A stretch of DNA of 64,000 bases from VXNF01 sp964291305 (GTDB lineage Bacteria > Actinomycetota > Acidimicrobiia > Acidimicrobiales > CATQHL01): assembly GCA_964291305.2 (NCBI GenBank), contig OZ219784.1:1-64000 (forward strand). Direction: 5' to 3'. Positions within the stretch are counted from its first letter, which is position 1, and every line of letters begins with the position of its first letter. A program made the translations under genes and the position numbers. Shown one piece after another: positions 32,377 to 41,370 of the stretch. A model generated the notes under the pieces. The model was not told the origin of the DNA. It did not search any database and saw only the letters and a list, made by a program, of their open reading frames with translations.

Positions 32377-34026
32377 GTGCGGAACTTGAAGAGCAAACTC
32401 CGCTACAGCTCAGACGATCTCCGCAGTGATGTTCTAGGCGGGGTCACCGCCGGCGTGGTAGGGCTTCCGCTGGCGCTGGCCTTCGGTGAGGGATCGGGGC
32501 TGGGGGCGGTGGCCGGGCTATATGCGGCGGTTTCGATGGGGCTGTTCGCCGCCCTCTTCGGCGGCACTCAAACGCTTGTCTCGGGCCCCACGGCGCCGAT
32601 GACTGTGGCTGTGTCGGCGATCGTGGCCACGCAAGTAGAAAGCATCAGCGAGGTGTTCGCCATCGCCATCATGGCCGGCGTGCTGCAGGTGCTGCTTGGG
32701 GTGCTGCGGCTGGGCCGCTTCATCGCCTATACGCCCTATTCGGTCATCTCGGGCTTCATGTCCGGCGTCGGCATCATCATCATCTTGACGCAGACCTTGC
32801 CGTTCGGAGGGAGTGCCGTCACCGAGGGTGGGCCGCTGGGAGCGATCCGCGCCTGGCCCGATCTGATAACCAACATCCAGCTCCAGGCAGTCGTGGTTGG
32901 CGCGGTGACGCTGCTGGTGAGCATCTTCTGGCCAGTCCGCTGGCGTCGCTGGCTGCCAGCCACTCTGGCGGCCCTAATCGCCGGGACGCTGCTGGCAGTG
33001 GCCTGGTCCGGCGACACGCCGATAATCGGCGACGTTCCGCAAGGCTTCCCAGAAATTTCGCTGCCGGACTTCTCGGCCGATTTGCTGGGGCGTGCCGTGC
33101 AGCCGGCAATCACGCTGGCGCTGCTGGGATCTATCAACACGCTGCTGACCTCGTTGATGGCCGACTCGATGACCCGTACCCAGCACAACTCCGACCGGGA
33201 ACTCATCGGTCAGGGCATCGGCAACGTGGCCACCGGCTTCATTGCTGGCATGCCGAGTGCCGGGATCACCGTGCTGACTGGGGCGAACATCCGGGCCGGT
33301 GCCCGCACCCGGGTCTCGGCGGTGCTGTGCGCTGGCATCCTGCTGGCCATCCTTTTGGGGTTAGGCCGATTCCTGGAGGTCATCCCGCACGCCGCGCTTG
33401 CTGCGATCTTGATGCGAATCAGCTGGGACATCATCGACTGGCGCTTCCTGACCCGCATCAGGCAGATCCATCTAGAGCACCTAGTGGTTATGGCCACCAC
33501 GCTGGTGCTGACGGTGTTCGTAGATCTGCTCACCGCCGTGGCGGTTGGCTTAGTCGTGGCCGGGCTAGTGGGAGCGCGCCGCATCGAACTGGTGCAGCTG
33601 AATCGGGTGGTTTCGGTGCCGCTGTTAGACCAGACGTTCCTCTACGCCGATTCGGACATACTCAACCTAGAAGACGATGTGGACATGTTTGCGGCCCGCA
33701 CCGGCATGGTGGGGCTCAAAGGCAACTTCACCGTGGCCTCCTCCCGGCGGCTAATAAAAGCCCTCAGCCAGGACATCGGCGAGCACGAGGTGGTCATCTT
33801 GGACTTCTCGGAGACTCAGTCCATGGACGACAGCGCGGCACTGGTCGTGGAGCAGATGATCGAAGTAGCCAGGGCTGAGGACACAGCCTGCATTGTGATG
33901 GGCCTGCAGGGCGCGCCAGCAGAGATGCTTTGGTCGCTCAACGTGCTGCGGCACATTCCCGCCGACCACATCGTGGAGGACCTAGACGGCGCCCGAGAGA
34001 TCGCCAGGGGCCTCCTGGAGACTTAG
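32377..34026 (+). CDS. SulP-family anion transporter with STAS domain
   Basis: A 549-residue membrane protein. Residues ~20-430 hold about 10-12 hydrophobic helices, with the SulP signature region GVVGLPLALAFGEGSGLG near the start and ALAAILMRISWDIIDW. A C-terminal STAS domain spans roughly 440-545 (YADSDILNLEDDVDMFAARTG, then VVILDFSETQSMDDSAALVV). Substrates of the family include sulfate, bicarbonate and other anions; sulfate would fit the sulfatase operon 17 kb away, but this is inference. The GTG start has GGAGG 10-11 bp upstream. It stands alone, converging on amt. Confidence 0.9.
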   Translation: MRNLKSKLRYSSDDLRSDVLGGVTAGVVGLPLALAFGEGSGLGAVAGLYAAVSMGLFAALFGGTQTLVSGPTAPMTVAVSAIVATQVESISEVFAIAIMAGVLQVLLGVLRLGRFIAYTPYSVISGFMSGVGIIIILTQTLPFGGSAVTEGGPLGAIRAWPDLITNIQLQAVVVGAVTLLVSIFWPVRWRRWLPATLAALIAGTLLAVAWSGDTPIIGDVPQGFPEISLPDFSADLLGRAVQPAITLALLGSINTLLTSLMADSMTRTQHNSDRELIGQGIGNVATGFIAGMPSAGITVLTGANIRAGARTRVSAVLCAGILLAILLGLGRFLEVIPHAALAAILMRISWDIIDWRFLTRIRQIHLEHLVVMATTLVLTVFVDLLTAVAVGLVVAGLVGARRIELVQLNRVVSVPLLDQTFLYADSDILNLEDDVDMFAARTGMVGLKGNFTVASSRRLIKALSQDIGEHEVVILDFSETQSMDDSAALVVEQMIEVARAEDTACIVMGLQGAPAEMLWSLNVLRHIPADHIVEDLDGAREIARGLLET

Positions 34027-34066
34027 CCGGAGGCGCCGGGTCGCCAGCCGCCGGCAGCTTGGGGTG

Positions 34067-35344
34067 CTAGTCGTCGAAGTTGACCTCATCGGGCACAACC
34101 ACGAACTCGGGGTACGCCTCGATGCCCAACTCTCCGACATCCTGACCGATCTCCTCCACCTTGCGAGAGACCCGCAGGCCCATCGTTGCGTCGATCAGCT
34201 TCCACACGATGTAGGAGGAGGCGAACGAGAAGCCGCCGATTGCAAGAATGCCAATCAGCTGAGTACCGAAGCTGGCTCCAGAGGCTATGCAGGCGGCGAG
34301 GGTGCCCCAGATGCCGCACACCAGGTGGGCGGGGATGGCGCCCACGACATCGTCCAACTTTAGTAACTCCATACCTTTGATGGCTGCGGTGCAGAGGAAG
34401 CCTCCGATAGCGCCGATGACTAGCGCCCACCATTGGTCGGTAATGTCGGGGCCGGCGGTTATGGAGACCAGGCCCGCAATGGCGCCGTTGAGTCCTGCGA
34501 TGAGATCCATGCGACCCAAGATCCGCTTGGAGACAGCCAGCGCCGCCACCACCCCGGCGGCGGCCGCTAGGCCAGTGTTGACCAGCACCACGCTCATAGC
34601 CACAGCGTCGGCGACGCTGCCTAGGGCTAGCACCGACCCGCCGTTGAAGGCGAACCAGCCCATCCAGAGGATAAATACCCCCAGGGTGACGATCAGCACG
34701 TTGGAGGGTGGTGTGGGCCTGCTAGTGCCGTCCTTGCGGAACTTACCGAGCCGAGGGCCAATGATCATCACTCCCGCCAGCGCGGCCCAGCCGCCGGTGC
34801 TGTGCACGATGGTGGAACCGGCGAAGTCCTGGAAGCCACGCTCGGCCAGCCAGCCGCCGCCCCAAGTCCAAGAGCCGACGATCGGGTAGATAAAAGCGGT
34901 GAGGATCAGGGTGAATATGAAGAACGCCCACATCTTGATGCGCTCGGCTATAGCCCCCGACACGATGGAGGCGGCGGCCGCCACGAAGACCATCTGGAAG
35001 AACCAATCCGACATCACCGCGTAGCCGTTTTCGACCACCCCGCTAAGCGCCCCCTGGTCGCCGCCTAGCAGCGCCACTTCCGCCGCCGAGGAGTCGTAAA
35101 GGAATCTAAACGCGCCGGAGGCAGCTCCTACGTCTACATACATGATGTTGTAGCCGATGAGGTAGTAGGCGATGCTCGCAACGGAGAAGACACCGATGTT
35201 CTTGAGGCAGATCATCGAAGTGTTCTTGGTACGGACCGAGCCAGACTCGAGCATGGTGAATCCGGCTGCCATCCACATCACCAGCACACCCCAAATTAAG
35301 AATGCAAAGGTGTTGAGGATGAACTGACTTGAAACGTCGATCAC
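34067..35344 (-). CDS. amt: Ammonium transporter (Amt family)
   Basis: A 425-residue protein with 11 predicted membrane helices. Family motifs include MLESGSVRTKNT, DFAGSTIVHSTGGWAAL (pore His region) and LGSVADAVAMSV. The C-terminal cytoplasmic tail is long and acidic. No glnK/glnB gene is adjacent, unlike the usual amt-glnK pair, so control by PII would have to come from elsewhere. The ATG at 35344 is followed by IDVSSQFILNTFAFLIW, the normal first helix. It imports ammonium under nitrogen limitation. Confidence 0.93.
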   Translation of the reverse strand: MIDVSSQFILNTFAFLIWGVLVMWMAAGFTMLESGSVRTKNTSMICLKNIGVFSVASIAYYLIGYNIMYVDVGAASGAFRFLYDSSAAEVALLGGDQGALSGVVENGYAVMSDWFFQMVFVAAAASIVSGAIAERIKMWAFFIFTLILTAFIYPIVGSWTWGGGWLAERGFQDFAGSTIVHSTGGWAALAGVMIIGPRLGKFRKDGTSRPTPPSNVLIVTLGVFILWMGWFAFNGGSVLALGSVADAVAMSVVLVNTGLAAAAGVVAALAVSKRILGRMDLIAGLNGAIAGLVSITAGPDITDQWWALVIGAIGGFLCTAAIKGMELLKLDDVVGAIPAHLVCGIWGTLAACIASGASFGTQLIGILAIGGFSFASSYIVWKLIDATMGLRVSRKVEEIGQDVGELGIEAYPEFVVVPDEVNFDD

Positions 35345-35455
35345 AGCGGCCTCTCCTGTTGTAGTCCGAACAGATCAATGCCGCAGTCATCGTTGACGCT
35401 GGCGCAACGAAGCCGAACTCTAGCAGTCTGACCTTTTGGGGTGGGGGCGTCGCTG

Positions 35456-36433
35456 TCAGGCGCGAGACTGCAGGGCCTGGATCAGGCGGGGCAGCACCTG
35501 GTGCACATCGCCGACGATGCCCAGGTCGGCTACCCCGAAGATGGGAGCCTCGGGATCCTTGTTTATGGCCACGATATTGCGGGAGTTCTTCATGCCCACG
35601 AGGTGCTGGGTAGCGCCAGAGATGCCGCAGGCGATGTAGACGTCGGGCTTGACAACCTTGCCAGTCTGGCCGACTTGCTGGGAGTAAGGCACCCAGCCAG
35701 CATCAACTATGGCCCGGGAAGCGCCTGCCGCGCCTCGCAGCAAGTCAGCAAGCTGCTCGATCATCTCGTACTTGCCCGCCTCGCCCAGACCGCGGCCGCC
35801 GGAGACCACCACGGCGGCCTCGTCCAGCTTGGGGCCAGCAGTCTGCTCGTTGTGGCTGCCGGTCACACGAGCGGCGGCGCTAGCACCACACTCGGCGGCG
35901 GGCAGCTCTGCTAGCTGCGCCGGCGGCCCATCGGTGGGCTCAGCCGGAAACGACTTGGGCCGGATGAGAAAGATGTGTGGGCCACCGGCGTCTACGAAGC
36001 GGGTGTGCACATTGGTGGTGCCACCAAAGATGGGCTCGATGCCAACCAAGGCACCGTCTTGGGCCGCTAACTCGGTGACGTTGGTGATTACGGGGACGTC
36101 AAGACGGGCCGAGAGGCGACCAGCTACGTCTCGTCCGTCGTAGCTGGTGGCCGCCAGGATCGCCGCCGGAGGTTGGTCAGAGCCGACCACGGCTTCGGCC
36201 AGAGAAGTAGCCAGCAGCGGGCCGACCAGCGCGTCGGAAGGACACGGTAAATAGCGCAGTCGCGAGGCACCGTGCTGGCCAACAGTGACGCTGACTACAT
36301 CGGGGTCGCCGCCGGCACAAACTGCCTCGACTGTGTCGCCGAACCGGCGCGCCGCCGCTAGCAACTCCAGCGAGATCGACGACACGCCCCCAGTTGACGC
36401 CTCGACGTGAACCCAGACAGTTCCGATACCCAT
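35456..36433 (-). CDS. etfA: Electron transfer flavoprotein, alpha subunit
   Basis: A 325-residue FAD-binding subunit of ETF, which passes electrons from acyl-CoA dehydrogenases to the membrane chain. The N-terminal domain resembles EtfB's fold. The FAD-binding C-terminal part contains VVSGGRGLGEAGKYEMIEQLADLL, GASRAIVDAGWVPYSQQVGQTGKVVKPDVYIACGISGATQH and a terminal NKDPEAPIFGVADLGIVGDV. It lies 10 bp after etfB on the same strand. ETF:quinone oxidoreductase is not in the window. Confidence 0.95.
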   Translation of the reverse strand: MGIGTVWVHVEASTGGVSSISLELLAAARRFGDTVEAVCAGGDPDVVSVTVGQHGASRLRYLPCPSDALVGPLLATSLAEAVVGSDQPPAAILAATSYDGRDVAGRLSARLDVPVITNVTELAAQDGALVGIEPIFGGTTNVHTRFVDAGGPHIFLIRPKSFPAEPTDGPPAQLAELPAAECGASAAARVTGSHNEQTAGPKLDEAAVVVSGGRGLGEAGKYEMIEQLADLLRGAAGASRAIVDAGWVPYSQQVGQTGKVVKPDVYIACGISGATQHLVGMKNSRNIVAINKDPEAPIFGVADLGIVGDVHQVLPRLIQALQSRA

Positions 36434-36443
36434 GGCGCCCTAC

Positions 36444-37220
36444 CTAGATGACCTTTAGCTCTTCCAAGAATGCCAGGATGCGCTCGTGGCCGCTGCCGTC
36501 GTCGCTTAGGATCTCACCAGCTTCTCGGGCCGGCACCGCCAGCACCTCAACGATCTCTTGGCGGGCACCAGCCCAGCCGACTTCGGTGGCTTCTATAGCT
36601 AGGTCGGCGATGCTGAGCCGCTCAGCCGGCTTGTTCTTGGCCGCCATGATCCCTTTAAACGAGGGGTAGCGGGGTTCGACCACGCCGGCGGTCAGCGAGA
36701 GCACTGCAGGCAGCGGGCAGACCACCTCGTCGAAGCCGGCCTCGGTCTGGCGTTGGACGGTCACCTCACCGTTGTCGAGGCTGACCGACTTGGCGAAGGT
36801 GACCGAAGGCAAGCCGAGCAGTTCGGCAATCTGGACGGGCACAGTTCCGGTGTAGCCGTCAGTGGATTCGGTGGCCGCCAGGATTAGGTCGGCCTCGACT
36901 CGGCGTATCGCCGCCGCTAGCACCTTGGCCGTGCCGAGGGCGTCGCTACCCGCCAGGGCCTCATCACTCACGAGGACGGCTCGGTCGGCCCCCATTGCCA
37001 GGGCAGTGCGCAGCCCACCAAAAGATTCATCGGGGGCCATCGATACCACGACCACCTCACCATCGGCGGCTTCAGCCATCTGCAGGGCCATTTCGACGCC
37101 GTAAGAGTCGGACTCGTCGAGGATGAGTTTCTCGTCTCGGACCAGCGTCTTAGTTGCTGGATCCAGCCGGCCGGGGTTGGCCGGGTCGGGGATCTGCTTC
37201 ACGCAGACGGCGATTCGCAC
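36444..37220 (-). CDS. etfB: Electron transfer flavoprotein, beta subunit
   Basis: A 258-residue AMP-binding ETF subunit that pairs with EtfA. It begins MRIAVCVKQIPDPANPGRLDP and contains DGYTGTVPVQIAELLGLPSVTFA, the recognition-loop region, and a C-terminal helix. Group I ETF (housekeeping, for beta-oxidation) is more likely than FixAB. The divergent lipid kinase gene starts 145 bp away. Confidence 0.95.
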   Translation of the reverse strand: MRIAVCVKQIPDPANPGRLDPATKTLVRDEKLILDESDSYGVEMALQMAEAADGEVVVVSMAPDESFGGLRTALAMGADRAVLVSDEALAGSDALGTAKVLAAAIRRVEADLILAATESTDGYTGTVPVQIAELLGLPSVTFAKSVSLDNGEVTVQRQTEAGFDEVVCPLPAVLSLTAGVVEPRYPSFKGIMAAKNKPAERLSIADLAIEATEVGWAGARQEIVEVLAVPAREAGEILSDDGSGHERILAFLEELKVI

Positions 37221-37364
37221 CCTCAGAGTTTGCTATTCAACCCACCAGATTACAACGCGCTCCCAAACGGCGGTGATCGGAGTAGTGACTAAAGCCGATA
37301 ATGCTCACCGCAGACCTCGGCGCTAGCGTCGCGTCCCGGGGCCGGGGTCGAGGAGGAGCCACCG

Positions 37365-38288
37365 CTGAAGATACTTCTGATAGTCAACCCCTACGCGTCC
37401 TCGGTGTCGCCTCGGACTCGGGTGGTGGTGAACCGAATCCTGTCCAGCCACCACAATGTGTCGGTAGCCATCACGACCAGACGTCACCACGCCACCACGC
37501 TTGCCCGACGCGGCGTCGAGCGGGGAGCCGAAGCGGTGGTGGTGCTCGGAGGTGACGGCACGCTAAACGAAGCCGCCAATGGCCTCGTAGGCACCGAGAC
37601 AGCCCTCGGGGTGCTGCCGGGCGGCTCCACCAACGTCTTCGCCCGCACCTTGGGCCTGCCAGACGAGCCGATCGATGCGGCCGAGGCGCTGCTGGGTGCC
37701 CTAGACGACGGGAGTGTCGAGCGCGTCGGCCTAGGAGCAGTCAACAACCGCTACTTCCTGTTCCACGTAGGCATCGGCTTCGACGCCGCCGTGGTGGAGC
37801 GCGTCGAGCGGCGCAGCGACCTGAAGCGCACGCTCAACCACGCCCTGTTCGTGTATGCCACGGTGGTCACCTGGCTGAGGCACGTCGACCGGTCCAAGCC
37901 GTACTTCGCCCTGCAACTCCCCGACGGGCGGCGCATCAACAACGGTTACTTCGCCGTCTGTCTCAACACGAACCCGTACACCTATCTCGGCAGTCGGCCC
38001 CTGAACCTGGCCCCCCGAGCCTCTCTCGGTGAGCCGCTGACGCTGCTCTCGGTGCGCAACTTCACCGCCGGGGGACTCGGCCGGCTAGTGCTGCAGGCGC
38101 TGCGCAGCGAGGGCGGGGTGGCAACCGGCGGGGAAGTGGACTACGCCGAGGGGCTCACAAACTTGCGGGTAGTGGGGTACCGACCGGTGCCCGTGCAAGT
38201 GGACGGCGACTTCGCTGGACGGTTGACGGACTTGCAGTTGAGCTGGCGACCCGAGGCGCTGCGGCTGGTCCTGCCGTTCGGTTACTAA
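37365..38288 (+). CDS. Diacylglycerol kinase-family lipid kinase, apparent CTG start
   Basis: A 307-residue DAGK/YegS-type kinase. The nucleotide-binding motif is VVVLGGDGTLNEAANGL and is followed by LPGGSTNVFARTLGLP. The first beta-strand KILLIVNPYAS lies before any standard start codon: the next upstream stop is TAA at 37299, and the first ATG/GTG/TTG in frame is GTG at 37404, which would delete the strand. A CTG at 37365 has GAGGAGG 8 bp upstream (37350-37356) and gives the expected N-terminus. It likely phosphorylates diacylglycerol or a related lipid at the membrane. Confidence 0.87.
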   Translation: MKILLIVNPYASSVSPRTRVVVNRILSSHHNVSVAITTRRHHATTLARRGVERGAEAVVVLGGDGTLNEAANGLVGTETALGVLPGGSTNVFARTLGLPDEPIDAAEALLGALDDGSVERVGLGAVNNRYFLFHVGIGFDAAVVERVERRSDLKRTLNHALFVYATVVTWLRHVDRSKPYFALQLPDGRRINNGYFAVCLNTNPYTYLGSRPLNLAPRASLGEPLTLLSVRNFTAGGLGRLVLQALRSEGGVATGGEVDYAEGLTNLRVVGYRPVPVQVDGDFAGRLTDLQLSWRPEALRLVLPFGY

Positions 38289-38306
38289 GAGTGAACCGTT
38301 AGAGCC

Positions 38307-39014
38307 TTAGCCACCAGAGCCTTCGACGCCCACCCGATCCACAACTCGTCTAATCAGCGGGCAGTCATCAGTGATGATGGCATCTACCCCAAGTCTCACT
38401 AACTCCTCAGCTGCGCCGACTTCGTTGACCGACCAAGGCCACACCGCCACCGAGGCCTTACGCGCCCGCCGCAGCAGAGACTCGTCCACCGTGGAGTAGT
38501 ACGGATGGATTGCGCTGTGCCCGTACGCGGCAGCCCGATCCACGCCCTGCAGCACGCGCACGGGGTCGAACATCAACAAGGCCGTAGCTAGGCGTTCGTC
38601 GACCTCTCGGATGCGTTCCACAGCTGCGGAGTTGAAAGACGACACCATGACCTTGTCGTAGGACCGGTAGGCCGACACTAAGCCGGCGACGGCGATGGCA
38701 ATGGTGTTGGCGGCGTCGTAGCCGGCTTCGCCGGGGTGGTTCTTGATCTCCACGACGACGCCCATGCCCTCGCAGGCTTCTAGAGCTTCGGCTAAAGAGG
38801 GAGTCCAGCCTGGCAACTCATCCAGCGGCGTTTCGGCGATTAGTCGACCGTCGGGCAGGTGAGCATCGTGGTGCGCCACTAGGACCGAATCGGCAGTTCG
38901 TCGCACATCTAGCTCTACCCAGTCGGCACCCAACTGGCGAGCCAAGCGGAACGCCTCGACGGTGTTCTCTCGCACGCCTACAGAGGCCCCGCGGTGTCCT
39001 ACGACCAGAGTCAC
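38307..39014 (-). CDS. Glycerophosphodiester phosphodiesterase
   Basis: A 235-residue cytoplasmic GDPD that hydrolyses glycerophosphodiesters to glycerol-3-phosphate and an alcohol. The metal-site motif is GHRGASVGVRENTVEAFRLA, followed by ADWVELDVRRTADSVLVAHHD with the catalytic His and metal Glu/Asp. The later VEIKNHPGEAG is typical of the family, and the C-terminal WSVNEVGAAEELVRLGVDAIITD is conserved. No signal peptide is present. It is convergent with the lipid kinase, and both act on phospholipid parts. Confidence 0.92.
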   Translation of the reverse strand: MTLVVGHRGASVGVRENTVEAFRLARQLGADWVELDVRRTADSVLVAHHDAHLPDGRLIAETPLDELPGWTPSLAEALEACEGMGVVVEIKNHPGEAGYDAANTIAIAVAGLVSAYRSYDKVMVSSFNSAAVERIREVDERLATALLMFDPVRVLQGVDRAAAYGHSAIHPYYSTVDESLLRRARKASVAVWPWSVNEVGAAEELVRLGVDAIITDDCPLIRRVVDRVGVEGSGG

Positions 39015-39163
39015 TAGCTACCCCAGGCGAGCTTGCGAAAAAGTTGTCGAAACAGTTGTCAAATACTGCTTTGTGTGCGTTCTGTGTGCGCGCACTAGCT
39101 CTGCCTCCACGCGGTCCCGGATCATCCTCTGACAGGTTGTACCCAAGCTTCCCACAGCCAATC

Positions 39164-39192
39164 TTGATATTTCCACAGGTGATCGGTATCGT
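39164..39192 (+). promoter_or_regulatory. Candidate promoter upstream of whiB
   Basis: TTGATA (39164-39169) and TATCGT (39187-39192) are spaced by 17 bp, a good sigma-70-type match, about 75 bp before the TTG start of the WhiB gene. Confidence 0.4.
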
Positions 39193-39266
39193 TGCCAGCT
39201 ACTGCCGGCGCGGCCGACGAGGTTCGCGCCCACCGTACCTACTAGCCAGCAACTCGGGAGGGCGCG

Positions 39267-39536
39267 TTGGCACTCACCTTGACAGCAGCACCACGGGGCA
39301 GCACCGATTGGCGCACACTGGCTGCCTGTCGGAACACCGACCCAGCGCTGTTCTTCCCAATCGGCACCACCGGTCCGGCCGTGGAGCAGATTCGCAACGC
39401 CAAGCAGGTCTGCCACCAGTGCCCAGCCCGCGAGCCTTGCTTGGACTTTGCGATGAGCACCAGACAGGACTCCGGGGTGTGGGGCGGAATGACCGAGGAC
39501 GAGCGGCACCGACTGCGGCGCCTTAACCGAGCCTGA
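39267..39536 (+). CDS. WhiB-family iron-sulfur transcription regulator
   Basis: An 89-residue Wbl protein. The four cluster cysteines are C21, C49, C52 and C58 (CxxC in VCHQCPAREPC), followed by the GVWGG turn at 70-74 and a basic C-terminal tail for DNA binding. The TTG start has GGGAGGG 5 bp upstream. Wbl proteins are an actinobacterial hallmark and bind sigma factor region 4. The short basic tail suggests a WhiB1/WhiB2-like member, but paralogue identity is not certain. Confidence 0.93.
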   Translation: MALTLTAAPRGSTDWRTLAACRNTDPALFFPIGTTGPAVEQIRNAKQVCHQCPAREPCLDFAMSTRQDSGVWGGMTEDERHRLRRLNRA

Positions 39537-39564
39537 GCCCCCAGGGCTTGAGCTACGGGGGGGC

Positions 39565-40725
39565 TCAGTTAATCAGCTTCAGCTCGGGGTTGTAGCGCCG
39601 CGTCGGCACCAAGTCCACATCGATGGCCTCGGCAATGGCGGCGAAAGCCCGACCCGCGGGGCCCTCGGGGTCCAACGCGGCGATCGGCCGACCCGAGTCG
39701 CTTCCGGCCCGCAGATTCACCATTAGCGGAACCTGTCCCAGCAGCGGCACCTCCAGACGGCGGGCCAGCTCAGCACCCCCACCCGAACCGAAGAGTTCGT
39801 ACCGCTTGCCGTCATCACCGGTGAACCAGGACATGTTCTCGATGACTCCCTTCACCGTGAGATTCACTCGTTTGGCCATGAATCCAGCCCGCTGCGCCAC
39901 GCTCAGCGCCGCTGGCTGCGGTGTAGTGACTATGTACACCTCGCTGCGAGGCAGGTACTGAGATAGCGAAATAGAAATGTCACCAGTGCCCGGCGGGAGG
40001 TCCACCAGCAGATAGTCAGGATCGTCCCACCAGACATCGGTGAGGAACTGCTCCAGCGCTTTGTGCAACATTGGTCCCCGCCAAATGACCGGCTGATCCT
40101 CAGCTGCGAAGAACCCCATGGAGATACAGCGCACCCCGTGGGCCTCCGGCGGCACGAGCATCTCGTCGATCACCACCGGGCGCCGGTCGATACCCAGCAT
40201 TCGGGGTATCGAAAAGCCCCACACGTCGGCGTCTACCACCGCTACGCGGTGTCCCCGGGCCGCCAGTGCCACCGCTAGGTTCGTGGTGACCGAGGACTTG
40301 CCTACGCCGCCCTTGCCGGAGGCCACGAGCAGCGAGCGAGTACGACAGGCGGGATCAGCGAAGGGGATGGCGCGACCCTCGGAGTGACCGTGGGCGGGAC
40401 CGGAGCCGGCTGTAGCAGACGGATCGCCGATAAGGCGCTGGCGCAGGGCGGCTCGCTGAGCGTCGCTCATGACGCCCAGTTCGACACGGACATCGCGGAC
40501 ACCCGGCAGGGCGTTGACCGCAGCCGACACCCGGTTCTGAATCTCCGAGCGCATGGGACAGCCCTCGACGGTCAGGGCCACCTCCACCTCCACTACCCCC
40601 CGCGGCGAGACGCGCACGTCACTGACCATGTCTAACTCGACAATGCTGCGATGCAGTTCCGGGTCCTCAACGCCCTCGAGGGCCTCCAGAACCTGCTTGT
40701 TCGTGGGTGCCTTCGAGGCGAGCAC
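39565..40725 (-). CDS. mrp: Mrp/ApbC-type P-loop ATPase (Fe-S cluster carrier)
   Basis: A 386-residue MinD-superfamily protein. The N-terminal MIP18/DUF59 domain (VEDPELHRSIVELDMVSDVRV) is followed by a deviant Walker A GKGGVGKSS at 137-145, then DVWGFSIPRMLG and LVDLPPGTGDISISLSQ. Proteins of this kind carry and insert Fe-S clusters. No CxxC is evident near the C-terminus. Start chosen as GTG (VLASKAPTNKQV) with GGAGG 6 bp upstream; a longer frame has an Arg/Trp-rich extension unlike the family. It is convergent with whiB, whose product needs an Fe-S cluster. Confidence 0.9.
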   Translation of the reverse strand: MLASKAPTNKQVLEALEGVEDPELHRSIVELDMVSDVRVSPRGVVEVEVALTVEGCPMRSEIQNRVSAAVNALPGVRDVRVELGVMSDAQRAALRQRLIGDPSATAGSGPAHGHSEGRAIPFADPACRTRSLLVASGKGGVGKSSVTTNLAVALAARGHRVAVVDADVWGFSIPRMLGIDRRPVVIDEMLVPPEAHGVRCISMGFFAAEDQPVIWRGPMLHKALEQFLTDVWWDDPDYLLVDLPPGTGDISISLSQYLPRSEVYIVTTPQPAALSVAQRAGFMAKRVNLTVKGVIENMSWFTGDDGKRYELFGSGGGAELARRLEVPLLGQVPLMVNLRAGSDSGRPIAALDPEGPAGRAFAAIAEAIDVDLVPTRRYNPELKLIN

Positions 40726-40839
40726 GGGGGACCTCCAACGTCGCCGCCAGCGTCGAACACGCCAGCAAACGCAGGCTAGCGGCGCAGCTTTGGTTCTAGG
40801 CTGGCACTTCGCCGCCACTCGAGTTTGGGAGCCCGCCGA

Positions 40840-41328
40840 GTGACCCTGTACCTCATCCGGCACGCCGATGCCGGCAAGCGCGATCCGTACTCGTCGTCTG
40901 ACAATCTGCGCCAGTTGAGCGCGGACGGTCGACGCCAGGCGCAGCGAATCGCCGACCGCCTGGCAGGGGCTGGTGTGAATCGAGTGTTTTCGAGTCCCTA
41001 CCCGCGCTGCATTCAGACAGTTCAGCCGCTAGCCCAGCGGGCCGGTGTGGAGGTGGAGCTTCGCAGTGTCTTAGCTGAAGGGGGCGATGAACATAAGGTG
41101 CTGGATCTCATGACGGAGTTGGCCGACACCAACGCCGTTTTATGCAGCCACGGCGATGTCATTCCCGAAGTGATCCGGCTGTTGCTGGCTTCCGGAGTGT
41201 TGATCGGCGAGCTGCGTGGCAACGCTAAAGGCTCGGTCTGGACTATCACCACCGAAGGCGGCACTCCGGTGGCCGCCGAGTACGCCAAGACGCCCCGACA
41301 CCGACCTGGGCTAGTCGTTGGGGGCTAG
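40840..41328 (+). CDS. sixA: SixA-type phosphohistidine phosphatase
   Basis: A 162-residue single-domain histidine phosphatase. It starts TLYLIRHADAGKRDPYSSSD (catalytic RHA), and later has SSPYPRCIQT and CSHGDVIPEV with the second His. SixA dephosphorylates phosphohistidine on HPt domains, and in Escherichia coli on NPr; here the substrate is unknown. The GTG at 40840 has GGGAG 8 bp upstream. It is convergent with the ccm operon, and its 3' intergenic gap contains the 71-bp module. Confidence 0.85.
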   Translation: MTLYLIRHADAGKRDPYSSSDNLRQLSADGRRQAQRIADRLAGAGVNRVFSSPYPRCIQTVQPLAQRAGVEVELRSVLAEGGDEHKVLDLMTELADTNAVLCSHGDVIPEVIRLLLASGVLIGELRGNAKGSVWTITTEGGTPVAAEYAKTPRHRPGLVVGG

Positions 41329-41370
41329 TCGTCCGAAGTTATTCGTCCGGGGTTATTCATCTGGGTTACC

